A stretch of DNA of 64,000 nt. Origin: Archilochus colubris. Taxonomy: Eukaryota; Chordata; Aves; Apodiformes; Trochilidae. The stretch is from the NCBI GenBank assembly GCA_023079485.1, contig CM041098.1, positions 744,001-808,000 of the forward strand, given 5' to 3'. Both the position numbers and the translations under genes were made by a program. A model generated the notes under the pieces. It saw only the letters and a list, made by a program, of their open reading frames with translations, ran no database searches and had not been told where the DNA came from. Numbering within the stretch: the first letter of the stretch is position 1; each line of letters starts with the position of its first letter. Shown one piece after another: positions 24,316 through 36,300 of this stretch.

Positions 24316-26794
24316 GGAAAATAAGTCATTGACCCACCCACATTTCATAAAAGCAACAGGAAGGAACCAGAGGGTCTGAGAGGAAGGAGTCATTGCTTGG
24401 CTGGTCTTGCTGGAAGAAAAAACATTTTAAGCTAGTACCACAGCCATTTACTGAGTGGAAACCAAATTAAACCTGATTAAAGACATATTTTCTCTCTCCA
24501 CCCCTTCTCCTCACCCCCAGGAACAGGAAACAAGACAAAGCTACCAAGAAAAAACAGATGAGCTAGGAAATCCTGTTCAATTGGCTTTGCACCAGTGCTT
24601 TGCCTCTGGTTCTGCTGATCACTGTGCCTTTCACTGGTAACCACTGACTTTTTCCTCTGAAAATACTCTGTCAAACATAAGCCAATTGTCTTAACCAATT
24701 CCTGCAAACTACATAAAACAGCAGAACATACCTGGTGCTGAAGTACTGATGCATACACACCAGAAATTGACATTCATTTTTTTTTGGCTTCAGGTTATAA
24801 GCTTTTAACCCTGCACAACTGATTTTCATTACTCTGTTTCAGTACAAATAAGCCTTCTGGATTTGTATTTATTTATTTTTGTTACAGTTTATTGCATCTC
24901 ATATCATTATTTTTCCTCCCTAATTCCCAAAGGGGGAAAAAACCACCCACACAATCCTATTGCACTCCTCACAGTACAGAATCAGAGGAGGACTCCACCA
25001 GCAGTGGAAGTGCTGTGGAGTAACAAACAAGGGATATGCTCCCTTTTCCAGAAGCCTTCCCCACATCCCAGCTGTCAGGATACATTGTTTAATGTTAGTC
25101 AGGAAACACATTTCCAGCTGTAATGGCAGCTTGTAATTAAACACATCTTCCAAAAAGTGGAAGTGGCAGTAACTACAAAGCCATGCTTTGTAGAGGAATT
25201 CAAACAACTCCAGAGCTCTTCATGCAGCCAAACCAGATCCTTGCTCCTTACTCTCTCAAAAAATACATCCCATCTTTGATTTTACTTGTAGCTTGTGTGA
25301 TGCCTTTCAGCTCTAAAGCAGGTTTTAAATTGAAAGCAATGAAACCACTGAATACCATGAAGGGACAGAGGGTCTGCACCTGCAGAGGAGCCTTCCCTTT
25401 CAGGGATGGTTTTGCCACCACCCAAGAAAAAGATGGGGAGGGATATAGGGAAGGGAAGCCAAGTGATTGTAGAGGTCAGTATAAAGAAAGGTGGCAAGGG
25501 TTAAAATTATGAACAGGGAACTACAGGGGGACAAAAAGATGCTGCCCAAGAGCATCCCACACCCCTCAAAGGCATCAAAGGAGTCAGAGGATATCACTGA
25601 AAAAGGTGACAAGCAGTGGGAATGGAAATGACACCAAGTTCCCATCTTATTCCTTCCTTCTGGTGGTGTTAACAGGCAGCTGGGCCAAGGCCAGGCTTGT
25701 AATTTAGAGACTCAGACAAGGGTTAGACCCAAAACCTCATGAGGAGGGTCCTGGAGGCAGGACACTATAGCACAGCTATAGTAACCAGATCACATCAAGT
25801 CCCCTCATGCACATCTTCCAGTTCATTGTTCAACATTGTTCTCACCCCTTAAATGAATAAATAATGTAGGTTTTAATCTGCTCAGACTCTGAAACATCTG
25901 GACATCAGGTACTGGCAGAAATTAACTTTATGTTAAATTGTACTTAAGGTTTATACAAGACTTGTCACTTACATCCATGCCCACAGCCCGTCATGAATTA
26001 CCCAAACTCCTGGGCAGCTCTTCGAGAGCAGGTAATGAGATGCACCAGGTCCCTAAGTCATGTTAAAGGGAATTAGTTCTACAAGGACACACTTGTAAGA
26101 AAGCAGGTACAGCACAGGCAGCTTGTACACCTTGATCAGGTGTGTTTACACAGAGGAACACCCACCTCCTTCTCAGCATTCCACTGGTTCTGCCCTCTGC
26201 TACGCAAGAACACCGGTATTGAATTTCTTATTCCTCTCAATTAAAACCAACACCCATCCACAGCTTCAGCTGAGGGTCTCAAGTGACACTGGCCTGCTCA
26301 GTGGTATGCAGGTTAAACACCATTTTATAGGCACGTGGCACAGCCTTGTTCAGATGAAAAATTAAACTGATCTTTTTGGTTATATAAAGCTACGTGGCTA
26401 ACACAGCCCTCGTGCAGACCTGTTATTTAAGTGGATCATCTGGACCGAGCTTGTATCACCCAGAAATAAACATGGAAAGAGGGGGGAAAGAAGAATTCCT
26501 CCCTTTGGAGCTGCATAGATATCATCTGTAAAAGTACCCAGAGAAAAGAAGTGAACAAAACCACTCTAAACCCTTGGGAAGGGTAGGAAAGGCCATGGAA
26601 GGTACAGGGGGGGGAGGAAACCACACCTGCAATCAAGGCAACATGTTCCTGATAGCAGTAATTCTTACTGACTTCTCATCAACTGAAAAGAAGCAAATTT
26701 AGTGTTTACCTACATACCCCCTTGATCCTGTGCTGAACAAGGCCAGGAGGGTCTAGGCTACACTCTCTCCTCCTTTACTTCAGTTAATCTCCAT

Positions 26795-26870
26795 TAAAAA
26801 AACCAACCAACCAAAAAAAAACAAAAAAAAAAACCAACCAAACAAAAAAAACCCACACCAAAACCCCAAC
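26795..26870. repeat. A/C-rich low-complexity tract (AACC/AAAC-like)
   Basis: About 75 bases are built from A-runs and accaacc motifs, in CTNNA1 intron 1. Similar A/C-rich tracts occur at 28765-28810, 31181-31260 and 52395-52476. Confidence 0.85.
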
Positions 26871-29607
26871 ACCTTAATTGTCCTGATCCTTCTTCACTTA
26901 CCCACAAGCCCACTAGTTTCAGGTTTTTTGTTACAGCAGCTGATGAAGGCTACTCCAGAACAGGCTGCACTAATGGTTTACACCACATTCTACTTTTAAT
27001 TTCCACAAACATCTTGTTTGCCCCTCAACATCAGCCCTATACAGAAACTCCTCTTAAGCACAGACAGCTAAACACATACCTGTTCCACAAGGGGCACAGA
27101 TAGCTAGAAAACTTGGTGTTGGTTGGAAAAAATCCATATTGTGAGCCTAGGCTGTGTCTCATCAGCAGTGAAATCCTGCAAGTTCCCAGCTTCTTGGCTC
27201 TCTACTCCCTCACTGTCTTGGGAACACTGCAGGAGTGCAGCTCACTCCAAGACTGCAGTGTACATCAGCACTCCAATCTCCTCCTGCCATTCAAGGTATT
27301 AAAAAAGATCTACTGGGGAACCAACTGGAATCCAGACTGGTTTTGTGTTCTCAGTACCAGTTTACCCTCCACCTTGGTAACACCCCTTCATCTAGAGCTG
27401 GCCTCAAACTGACTCTTCCCATCCCTAGATGCCTGAACCTGAAGTCTTTCAAAAGAGATTCTCAAGAGTCTAAATGATTAATCAAGTAGCTGCCTTGTAA
27501 ATTAGACAAAAGTTGTGAGAGAAGGGAATTTCAATACATTAGGGGAAAACTTCCCTTTGCAAACTGTGCTGGTTTAGATTTGCATATTTAATAATGTCTA
27601 TCACTTTATTATAAAGCACAGGGAAAAAAATGTTACTCCTCACTGATTCCACCACAACTATTTATTAACAGATGCCAAGGGACCAGCAGATGTTTTCTGT
27701 AGCACACCTGGGACTAGCAAAAAATCTGTAACCATGCCTAGAAAAAAGGTAGCTGGTTCTTTAAACACAACAGTCAGGGATAAATTATGAATCATATTTA
27801 AGTATCACATTTGCCAATCGAAGAGTCAAAACTAAGGCACTGCACACCAGAAACTGGAGTTAACACCCATTCTCACCCTGACGGGAAGATAACAAGTCTT
27901 GCTCGTTCAGGGAGAAAAGTCCCACTTCCAGCTGCAGTGACTGCAACCCTCCTGCCATACCTTTACCTCAATAAATCTATTTGTACCCAGTTCTGCTTCA
28001 TGGCACAGCAGGGCATTCTCAACACTCATCTTCTGCAGCACAGCCCCTCCAGTAAGGCTGCTGGAATACGATTTTGTGGGCAGGCTCTATTTTAAGTCTC
28101 ATACACTGGATTAAAATAGTCTGGAGTTAAAAGTAGTCATTATCAAACATCTGCACTTTCTCTAAAGCTGCAATGCTGTTTAACCAACGCCTGAGCTATA
28201 AAACTCACTCAATGGAGCTATTCCAGATTAGCTATAAAACTAAATTAGTGTGAATTCCCAGAGTAGTAAAGGATCTAAATCCTCAAGGTTATATACATTA
28301 AAGATCTGCAGCACAAGAACTGGAGTGTTTTCCAGTGCAGGCACAATGGCAGAAAACAACAGGCATTCATCACCAGGCTGGATGGCTGTCTCAATATGGC
28401 ACTGTCCTAATAAAACAATGCTCAGTTCTCTTTTTATTCATTCTGTTTCCTTCAGAGCCCGTTAAAGCCAAGACATTCCAGCAAACCTGAATACAGCAAG
28501 TCCTTTAGCAGAAATATCACTGCCACATAGGTCCTCATCCTGGACTAACCCCACTGGCCACCTGAACAGACTGCCCCTAAATATTTTTGTGAGCTTCTCT
28601 GCATAAAAAAGGTAATTTAGAAATCAAACAGTAACAGCAACTAGAATTCCAAGGCAGGGCACTGAAGTATATTCCCAGCTCATCAACATCTCTACTAACA
28701 TGGATTCCTTTGCAAGATCAGTTGCTCAGTCCTACAGCTGCAGAAGGAAGATATTCATGCTGCTGGAAAAAAAACACACCAAACAAAACCACCAAACAAA
28801 CCAAAACAAAGCATAAATTACTTCCCTATTACATCTTCCAGGTAACTTTATCAGCCCAACAGAAGCCCTACAAAGAAGCTGCACATTAATGGCTGCCATT
28901 ACACATGCCAGCACAGAAACCCTGATGTTTCACAAACCATGGGGAAAAAAAAACCAAAAAAAACCCCAACAAAAAAGCCTGTTGTGAGGCATATATTTAC
29001 ACTCACATTTTGTGGAGGCTTTCTAATCTCTGCCCTCTGTGCTCCCCCCGGCCACCTGGCATAAACTTTTAATCTCTGATGCAGAGCCCTATTATTAGAG
29101 CTGACTGGGCAAAAAAAAGAAACAAAGGACGAGGGCATGCTGTTTATTATGGAAAGGGTTGGGGCAAAGCCGTTTTCAAAACAAAACCTAAATATTTGTG
29201 TTTCTCCTGAGAAAAGTTTTCCTTGTTTTAAAAACTGTTTCACTGTAAACAAAAGCAATTAGTGACTCAGCATAAAGTTGTGCTCTTTATTGATACAAAG
29301 TTTGAATCAGCAGACAGAAGAAAGTCCAACTGAACACTTGACCTGACCTTAGCACCAAGTCAGACCCAGGGGTACCTAAAAGACCACAAATATTGTAACG
29401 CAATCTGTGCTTTCACCTCCATTTGAAACCAACCTGGCTGCAAACCCACCCAGGAGCTGAAACAAAACCCCAGAGCCTCTCCAAGCCAACAGGACTGAGG
29501 ATGTGCATCAGCAGAAGTCTGAAGCCTCTCCCCCCTCCTCCGCTTCCCCAGACTCCTCGTGGTCCAGGAAGAGCTTAGGAAACAAATCGCTCAAAAAAAC
29601 CTCGGGG

Positions 29608-29668
29608 AAAAATAAATAAATAAAAAAATAAAAAGACAAAGGGGAAAAAATAAAATAAGAAAAAAAAA
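29608..29668. repeat. A-rich (AAAT)n-like tract
   Basis: This A-rich stretch with AAAT units lies just outside the CpG island on its CTNNA1-intron side. Confidence 0.85.
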
Positions 29669-30772
29669 GGGGGAAGAGAGGAAGGGGGCCCGCAAAAAGC
29701 TCCCAGGCTGATAACCCAGACATGCTTTGAGTCATAATGGGAAGAAGGAGGAGCCGGGGATGGAGGCTGCACCCCGCCTGGGCGAGGGAGGGAGGGATGG
29801 ATCGATCCCCCCGGCCGGGAAACACCCATCGCCTGCGGAGCAGGGCAGGCCAAGGGCAGGGCAGGCCTCATCTCCAACTCTCCAACTAAACCCTAAGCGC
29901 CACAGCCTTTCCTGCAAACTCTGAGCCAAGGTTTCAGGTGCGCTGGAGCAACGCGAATGGGAAGCAGCTGGGACAGCCCGCCCGGTGCCCCCGGGGCTGG
30001 GGGCTGACAACGCTCTCCTTGCTTTTCGGCTGTAAGAAAGTCGAAGGGAACTTGTGTCCAGCACACGGCTCAGTGCACACAGGCAGCTCCGAGGGGGCTT
30101 CAGAAACGTGGCAGAGCCAAGCGAAGGAGAGAAGAGAGGAAGGAGGGAGGAAGAGAGGGAGGGGTGTTCCCGGCGAGGCGGGTTTGTACACCGATCCCGA
30201 AACACCAGCTCGGGGCAGAATCAGGGTCCTCCCCCCAAGCTGACACCACGGGAACCTCGGGGGGGCATCGGAAGGAGAACACCAGAGCCGGACCCGCACC
30301 TCCGGGCCCGGGCCCAGCCCGGCTGCGCGGGGAGGAGCCTCTGGCACAGCCCCGCTCCCACCGAAACTTCGGCAGCCGCGCCCCTCCGCCGCTTTTGCTC
30401 CGAAAAAATAACATCAAGAAACCCAAACCCCATCCGGCTCCCACCCCCCGGCAGCTTCCATCCTTCCCCCCCACCCCCGGCACGTCCCGCCCCACCGCCG
30501 CCCCACACCGGCCTGGCCCAACGCGGCCTCACAGCGCGGCCGGCCCGGGCCCACGCCCCACGCCCGCTCCGCTCCATCCCGCCGCCCCGCACCGCCCCGC
30601 TCCCCCTCCGCCTCGCACGGAAGCCGAGCGGCCGGCAGGGCCCAGCCCGCATTCAGCGCGCAAAAGTTTCCAAGTGAGCAAAACCAGAAGGGCGGTGCCG
30701 CAACCCAGAGCCCCTTCCCTCGGAGAAACTTTACCGGGAGCAGGGGATGGGATCAGCTCGGGGATCGCCGCT

Positions 30773-30791
30773 CCGCCGCCGCCGCCGCCGC
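30773..30791. repeat. (CCG)n trinucleotide run in CpG island
   Basis: About six consecutive CCG units (CGG on the minus strand) lie within the probable promoter or first exon of CTNNA1. Such runs are common in vertebrate CpG-island 5'UTRs and tend to vary in length. Confidence 0.85.
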
Positions 30792-30944
30792 TTTGTCTGC
30801 CCGCTCCCGGCCCTCCCGATGGGGGAATCGGCTCTTCCGGGCACCTCCCCGCCCCGAGCGCACCGGCCCGGCCCGGACGCTCTTCCCGGCACCGCCCGCC
30901 GCGCCGCCCCCGCGCCCTTCCCGGCACCGCCCGCCGGCAGGTGA

Positions 30945-31018
30945 CACCGGTACCGCACGGCCCCGAACAGCCCCGAACCGGCACCGGTACCGCACGGCCC
31001 CGAACAGCCCCGAACCGG
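30945..31018. repeat. Perfect 37-bp tandem duplication in CpG island
   Basis: Two identical, directly adjacent 37-bp units occupy 30945-30981 and 30982-31018. Each begins caccggtaccgcacgg and ends agccccgaaccgg. A third, degenerate unit continues to about 31070 (caccgacactgcac... and accgcacagccccgaacc). The block lies at the upstream edge of the island relative to CTNNA1 transcription. Each unit contains a KpnI-like GGTACC core and the repeated half-motif ccccgaac. Confidence 0.9.
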
Positions 31019-31180
31019 CACCGACACTGCACAACACAGCACCGCACAGCCCCGAACCAGGACCGCACCGGCCCCGCGCCACAGTGTCGCAGCTCTCAGC
31101 CGGGCTGAGCACTCTTTTGGGACGTGTCATCGAACCAGTGCTAAGATCTCAACCCGGTTTTACCTGAGGTAGCGCAGGAG

Positions 31181-31260
31181 GCAAAAAACAAAACAGAACA
31201 AAACAAAAACCAAAAACAAACAATAAAAAACCCAAAAAACCAAAAAAAATCCCAAACCCA
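31181..31260. repeat. A/C-rich low-complexity tract
   Basis: About 80 bases of AAAAC- and AAAACC-like sequence bound the CpG island on the side away from CTNNA1, separating it from the CR1 junction. Confidence 0.85.
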
Positions 31261-31404
31261 ACTGTGGAGCAAGAGGGAGGCAGTGGTGGGCTTGAAGGAG
31301 GGGGAGAAGTTCCAGGTGGCTTCCCCCTGGGGTTTTGTTTGGAGAACCTGGAGGGTATTGACCTTCTGGAGAGCTTTTGCTTTGAGGAAAAGTCTTGGGT
31401 TTAT

Positions 31405-31605
31405 GTCAAGGGCCTGGAGCAACCTGGGCTGGTGGAAGATCACAGAATCATCGTGGCTGAAAAGGACCTTTGTGATCATCAAGTCCAACCACCAGTCCCG
31501 CACCATCATAACCACTAAATCATCTCCTGATGCACCACATTCACCTGTTTTTGTCACACCCCCAGGACAGCAACTCCCCCATGGCAGGGGTGGTGGAGCA
31601 ACATG
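31405..31605. mobile_element. Two short CR1 pieces in opposite orientation
   Basis: Positions 31405-31437 carry a plus-sense CR1 3' motif (ggcctggagcaacctgggct, then ggtggaag). Immediately after, at about 31440-31605, is a reverse-complement CR1 end: cacagaatcatcgtggctg, aaaaggacctttgtgatcat, caagtccaacc. It continues with aaccactaaatcatctcctg and ends near ccatggcagggg. The pieces are diverged and the limits approximate. Confidence 0.65.
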
Positions 31606-33351
31606 GTGTTTGATGTCCCTTCAACACAAACCAGTCTGGGATTCTAGCACCAATCCTGCAGGGGAGAAGGGGCCTGGAAACTGCCTGAGGTACGAGCAGG
31701 GAGGTCACCAGAACTCCTGTCAGCAGAGAGGGAGTTTAATGGGACAAGTCCCCTGTGGTGGGTTTGCAGATGGGGAGAGGTGCCTTCAGGAGTCTCCTCT
31801 TCCAAAGGTTTCTTTGAAAAGTCTCAGTAAGCATCTCGTGTGAGGGGACCACCCTTACACAACAACAGATCACTCTGGGATTTCTCAGGGGGTGTTTTGA
31901 GATGGTTTTCAATACAGATGTCTCCACAGAACTTAGGCTTGTCCTGGACTGTAAAAACAATTTAATAAATTTAACACATTTCACAACCCATTTGCCACCC
32001 CCTTTGGAGAGAGCTGCACTGACTCATTCCATCCTTTCATATTAAACAAAAATAGAGAGAGACTGGGCAGCTCACCTGGGAGGTGGGTTCATTCAAGGTA
32101 CACAATTTAGCCAAAGGAGGCAACCAGCCCTGAGGTCAGTGTGACAGCGAAGGCACAGCATGGATCAGGACTCTGACTTCCCACCAGGTCCTGGTTCAGT
32201 GGCATTAGCAGGGCCGTGTCTCCTACTTTTGCCATAATCCTACAGGCCCTCCCTGCAGGAAGGCAGACTGTGTCCTGCAGTGATTTAGATTGCATTTTTC
32301 CTTCCTGCAGGTTTAATCCAAGAAAGGGATCAGAGACAAGGAAAATAAAGAGTAGCATTGTTTTACAATCTGAAACGAAAACAGGGATCAAGAGTCCAAC
32401 CTTGTCAGGGAGTGAAGTTAATTGACAGCAACTGACATCAGTAATTATAGAACTGACTGAGATACCCTTTATTAAAATAACATATGGTCTTCAGTGCCTT
32501 AACAAACAGTGTCGCCTCTGCAAACACAGAGAACAATTTTTTAAAGCTCTTTTTATTTCCTGCTTGTACCAAACCATTAATATTTTGGTGTCAGTTGCAC
32601 CAGGGATTCAAACTACTCATTTCTGATCTGTAGCATACCCTCAGTAAAATTGAGTTTACACTTCAATAGCTTGCTTTCTTTCATTACTCCTTTTAATATC
32701 ATTTCTCAGCCTCCTGTGGTGGCTTCCACATTCAGCAGTTTTGCACATCTCACATCCTTTCAGGACAAAATGTCAGAAAATTTTTTTTTTTTAAAAAACC
32801 CTTTTAAAACTACAAACTGAAAAGCAGAAGGCCTGGAGTTGCAGAGGATCACATGCTCTGCACCACACCACTGAAAAGCAAAGCAAAAAGTAGATCAGCT
32901 GGCAGCTCTGTTGGTTCATGGAGCGAGTTAAAAGACTGAGCAAACAAAAAATAGAATTATGTAAAAGCAGAGCCAGCTAAGTCGAGATTGGACTTTGTCT
33001 CCTAATTAACAGCTCTCTCTGGAACACGGTGGCAGGCTCTGACAAGGAGACTAAAACGCAGGGTGTTGTTTAGACAGGCACCCAGAACAATAGCTAACAC
33101 CTCCCAGACAGTGCCATTAAGACAGCACCAGGCTGTGCCGGCAGCTTGAAACCCAATCCATTTCCTGAAATGAGCTCGAACTCTTCTGCTTGACCCCGAA
33201 TCTCCCTTTTAACTGTGTTTGCGGCTCTGTAATCCACTTTCTTTTTACAAGTTCCTATCGCCCCTTTTCTCTCGGTGGAAACCGAACGTGAGGCAGGGGA
33301 GAGGAGGCGGAGGCGGCCCCAGCGATGCCCCGGGGGGCTGTCGGATGCAGG

Positions 33352-33384
33352 AAACAAACAAACAAACAAACAAACAACCAAACA
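33352..33384. repeat. (AAAC)n microsatellite
   Basis: Six to seven AAAC units are followed by an imperfect caaccaaac tail. Confidence 0.92.
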
Positions 33385-36300
33385 CGTTCTGCCTCCCCTC
33401 GCTTGGGGCAACTCGAGCTGCAGCACACAGAGGAGCAGGACGTGGCTGGTGGCTGTCCCCATGTCCGCACCAGGACACCCCTGATGCCGCCACCTTAAAA
33501 CACCGGGGCCGGGGGGCTGTCCCAGCAGGAACACGGCCCCTTCGCTGCCAAACCCTGGGGGAGGTGTGTGCCAAGCAAGGAAGGGTCTTGTTCATGTAGC
33601 ACCCGGTGGGACTCCCCTGCCTGCCAGTCCCGGTGTGCACAGGGTCCCGGTTACACAGCTGGGACTTGGTGACAACATCGCCGGGATCCAGCACTCCCTC
33701 CCTGCATCTGTTGGTGCCCGTTCCAAAACCCGTGCTTCATCTGTGCCATCTCCTAAGATTTGGCTGTGCTGTTTGCGACAAGTGGGGAGCGGAAAGGCAG
33801 AGCTGCCGGGGTGGGAGATGGTAACGGGGGAATTAAAAGGGAAGGAGAGAGGGAAGGACCTAAGGAATGAGACAAGTGGAGATGTAGAGCGGTGTAAGGA
33901 GCGGAGGAAGCTGCAGCAAGAGAAGCTGAACGGGGAGGCAGGCAGGCAGCCAACAGAAAGCAGAAAAACTAAAGATAAAAGACTCTTAGAAGACTCTTAG
34001 GGTCCAAATACCGGAGGGCTGAGGCTGTCTGCAAGCTGATGTCACACTGTGCAGCGGGGACAGCCTCGGGGCAGCCGTGCTGTGCCACCAGCTGTGCTCC
34101 TGCAGAGCAGCAGGCACAGCACAGCATCCTCACCTCTGCTGTCTCTGAGAGGTGCCCGTCCCTGCCCTGCCAGCTGGGTCAGCTTCACCGTGGGGGTTAC
34201 CCCAAAATGCAGCATCCTCTGTAGTCTGGTGGCTCTGATGAAGCCAGCAACATAGCAAAGGGACAAAAATGTGTGTCTGGTACACACGTCATCTCATGCA
34301 CACTATGGCATCAAGTCCTAGGGACTCCTCAGGATTGGGCTCAAGGTCCTCATGCAGCTGGGAGGCATCACCATTACCCTCCTGTATAAAGAAGTTAGAT
34401 TGTCCCTCAAGATCCAGTTAGAAATTAACATCCACACGGGCAGGGAGCAAATCCCAATGTCTCGGGGCCACCCACACCTCAGGATGTGCTTGTAGGGTGG
34501 AAACCATGTACATGGTGTTTCTGGTGGGACTGGAGCTACAGCAGCCAAGCTGACTGTCACAGCAGAGTAACTAAAACTCCCACCTTGATTACAAGAACCT
34601 CCATCAGGGGGAGAATGGATTTACCAACACATCTGCAGCTACACCAGGGCTCCTTCTGGCACCACTGGATCAGATTGTGCTGCCCTGACCAGTGCTGCAG
34701 CATGAGGATGGCACCAGCTGGGCCAGAGCTGCAGCCTCAGGCCCTCACTGCTCCAGAGTTGACCAGCACTGTGTTTGCCACCTCTGGCCCCTAGAAACAT
34801 GTGCCTCTTTATGCTCAAGAACCCACTGGATCCAAACCAAAATGCTGTCTCTTCCTCCATTGCCAAGTGTTCCGGGAGCCTTTGGAAAGAGCAGCCCAGA
34901 AGCAATCAATGACACCAGCATGACCACAGGCACTGAGCAGCATCCCTACACACAGAGCCTGAAAACAACAGCCAGAGGTCACACCAAGGAGCAACGATGC
35001 TGTCCCAAAAGGCTCAGCATGGGTGGGTTCCCCGGCTGCTGCTCTGCCAGCTTGGGACCCCGAGTATTTTGCATTCACCTGTGATTCACACAGCCCTGGT
35101 GAAATTATCTGCCACAGCCCCAGAGAAAGGAACATTCAAAAGAAGCACCCCGAGGCAGTGCATAGCAGAAGCCTGAGAATCCCACTGCATGAGTCACTGA
35201 CCTCCACACACTGCATCCATTTCAGCCTTTTATTAATAAGGTTTTAGATTTCTGTGGCATTTAGGAAAGATCCTAAAATGCTGTGAAGACCAAGGGTGTA
35301 CAGCACCACTGAAATGTGGTTCCACCCGGAGAGGTGGGACTGTGCAGGGAAGGAAAGCTTAGCCAAGGGCACTGGGGAAAAAATGCTTAATTTTAAATGG
35401 AGCCTCTGTTACATCACTGACTATTTCATATCCATGGAGAACAGACAATAAGATTTTAGTTTCTAAGGCACTGCTTGAATAAATAGGCACCACAGATTGG
35501 TTTCCTTGTCCAGGGGGGATGCAGTACAAAAACAAGTCCTGGGTGATTTTAATTTAGGGTGTTAAAGGACCACAACTTAAGCTACAAATTTAAACTATCA
35601 TCAGCTCAAGGCTTTCCTGCCTCCTTATGAGGAAGTTATTCCCAAATGCTGGACATAAAGCAGAAGCCAGTGGAGGAAAACAAACCCCAGGCAGGCAGCA
35701 CCTGACCCTGCACTCAGCACCTGGAAGCTCAGCAGCATCACGAGGCTTCAGCAAGGTAAAAGCTGGCCCCAAGGACCAAGTGGGACAACTGAGAACATGA
35801 AGTGGAGACAGCCCTACTGTCCCAAGGCTGACACCACCCCCGAGCAGAGCTCAGGCTTTGCTAAACTGCACAAATCTCTTTTGTTTCCATTTCAAAAGAT
35901 TAAATTGGTTGAATTGCCCTGCTCAGCTGAATCCTCTCAGCACAGACTGATTTCTGCCAACCAGCAAGGCCTGGCCTGTGCTAACCAAGGGTGGCCAAAA
36001 CAACTGTCAGCCACAGCTGACATCCCTCTTACTGGCATCCCTCAGTCAAAACAGGCTTGGAGCACTTGGCAGCAACAAGTTCTCAAAGGAATGTCAAAAT
36101 TCTCTCTTAGTGCAATTCCACCCTATTTTTAGCTGCCACTTTCTGGAAGAGATGCACAGGCACTGCCATGGCTAGTTATAAACTTTCATTGCTTCCCAAG
36201 GAGAAATTGCAGGCAAATTACAGACTAGCACATTCTTTTTATGTCCCTCCTGCTCGGAGCATGTCAGCACTGCTGCATTCCCCTCTACCCCCACCACCTT

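Larger units (their letters stand above)
15843..30734 (-). other. CTNNA1: CTNNA1 intron 1 (5' limit inferred)
   Basis: This is the stretch between the first coding exon and the CpG-island promoter. The upper boundary uses the donor candidate at 30735 and is an inference. It contains a perfect hairpin (16398-16423), a 20-bp tandem duplication (21521-21560), a 23-base poly(A) run, and several A/C-rich low-complexity tracts. No exon or RNA gene could be supported. Long first introns of adhesion genes often hold enhancers, but none can be called from sequence alone. Confidence 0.6.
29930..31135 (-). promoter_or_regulatory. CTNNA1: CpG island, probable CTNNA1 promoter and noncoding exon 1
   Basis: Base composition changes abruptly to very GC-rich and CpG-dense, unlike the AT-rich flanks, and this is the only large CpG island in the window. 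It holds many GC boxes of the CCGCCC type, a (CCG)n run at 30773-30791, and an ETS-type core CCGGAAG on the minus strand at 30834-30840. The CTNNA1 ATG exon begins only two bases after its splice acceptor, so an upstream untranslated exon is required, and this island is the natural source. Two minus-strand donors fit: CCCG|GTAAAG ending an exon at 30735, and CTCAG|GTAAAA ending one at 31164. The transcription start itself cannot be read. Long open frames through the island reflect stop-codon-poor GC composition. Confidence 0.75.

Noticed and set aside
29732..30205. 157-codon minus-strand frame beside the CpG island
   Set aside because: Composition-driven Ser/Pro/Arg-rich peptide running from the A-rich tract into the island, with no recognisable domain.
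30054..31130. Several overlapping long open frames (up to 314 codons) on both strands of the CpG island
   Set aside because: GC-rich sequence lacks stop codons. The products are Pro/Arg/Ala/Gly-rich, cross the tandem repeat, are open on both strands and match no family I know.
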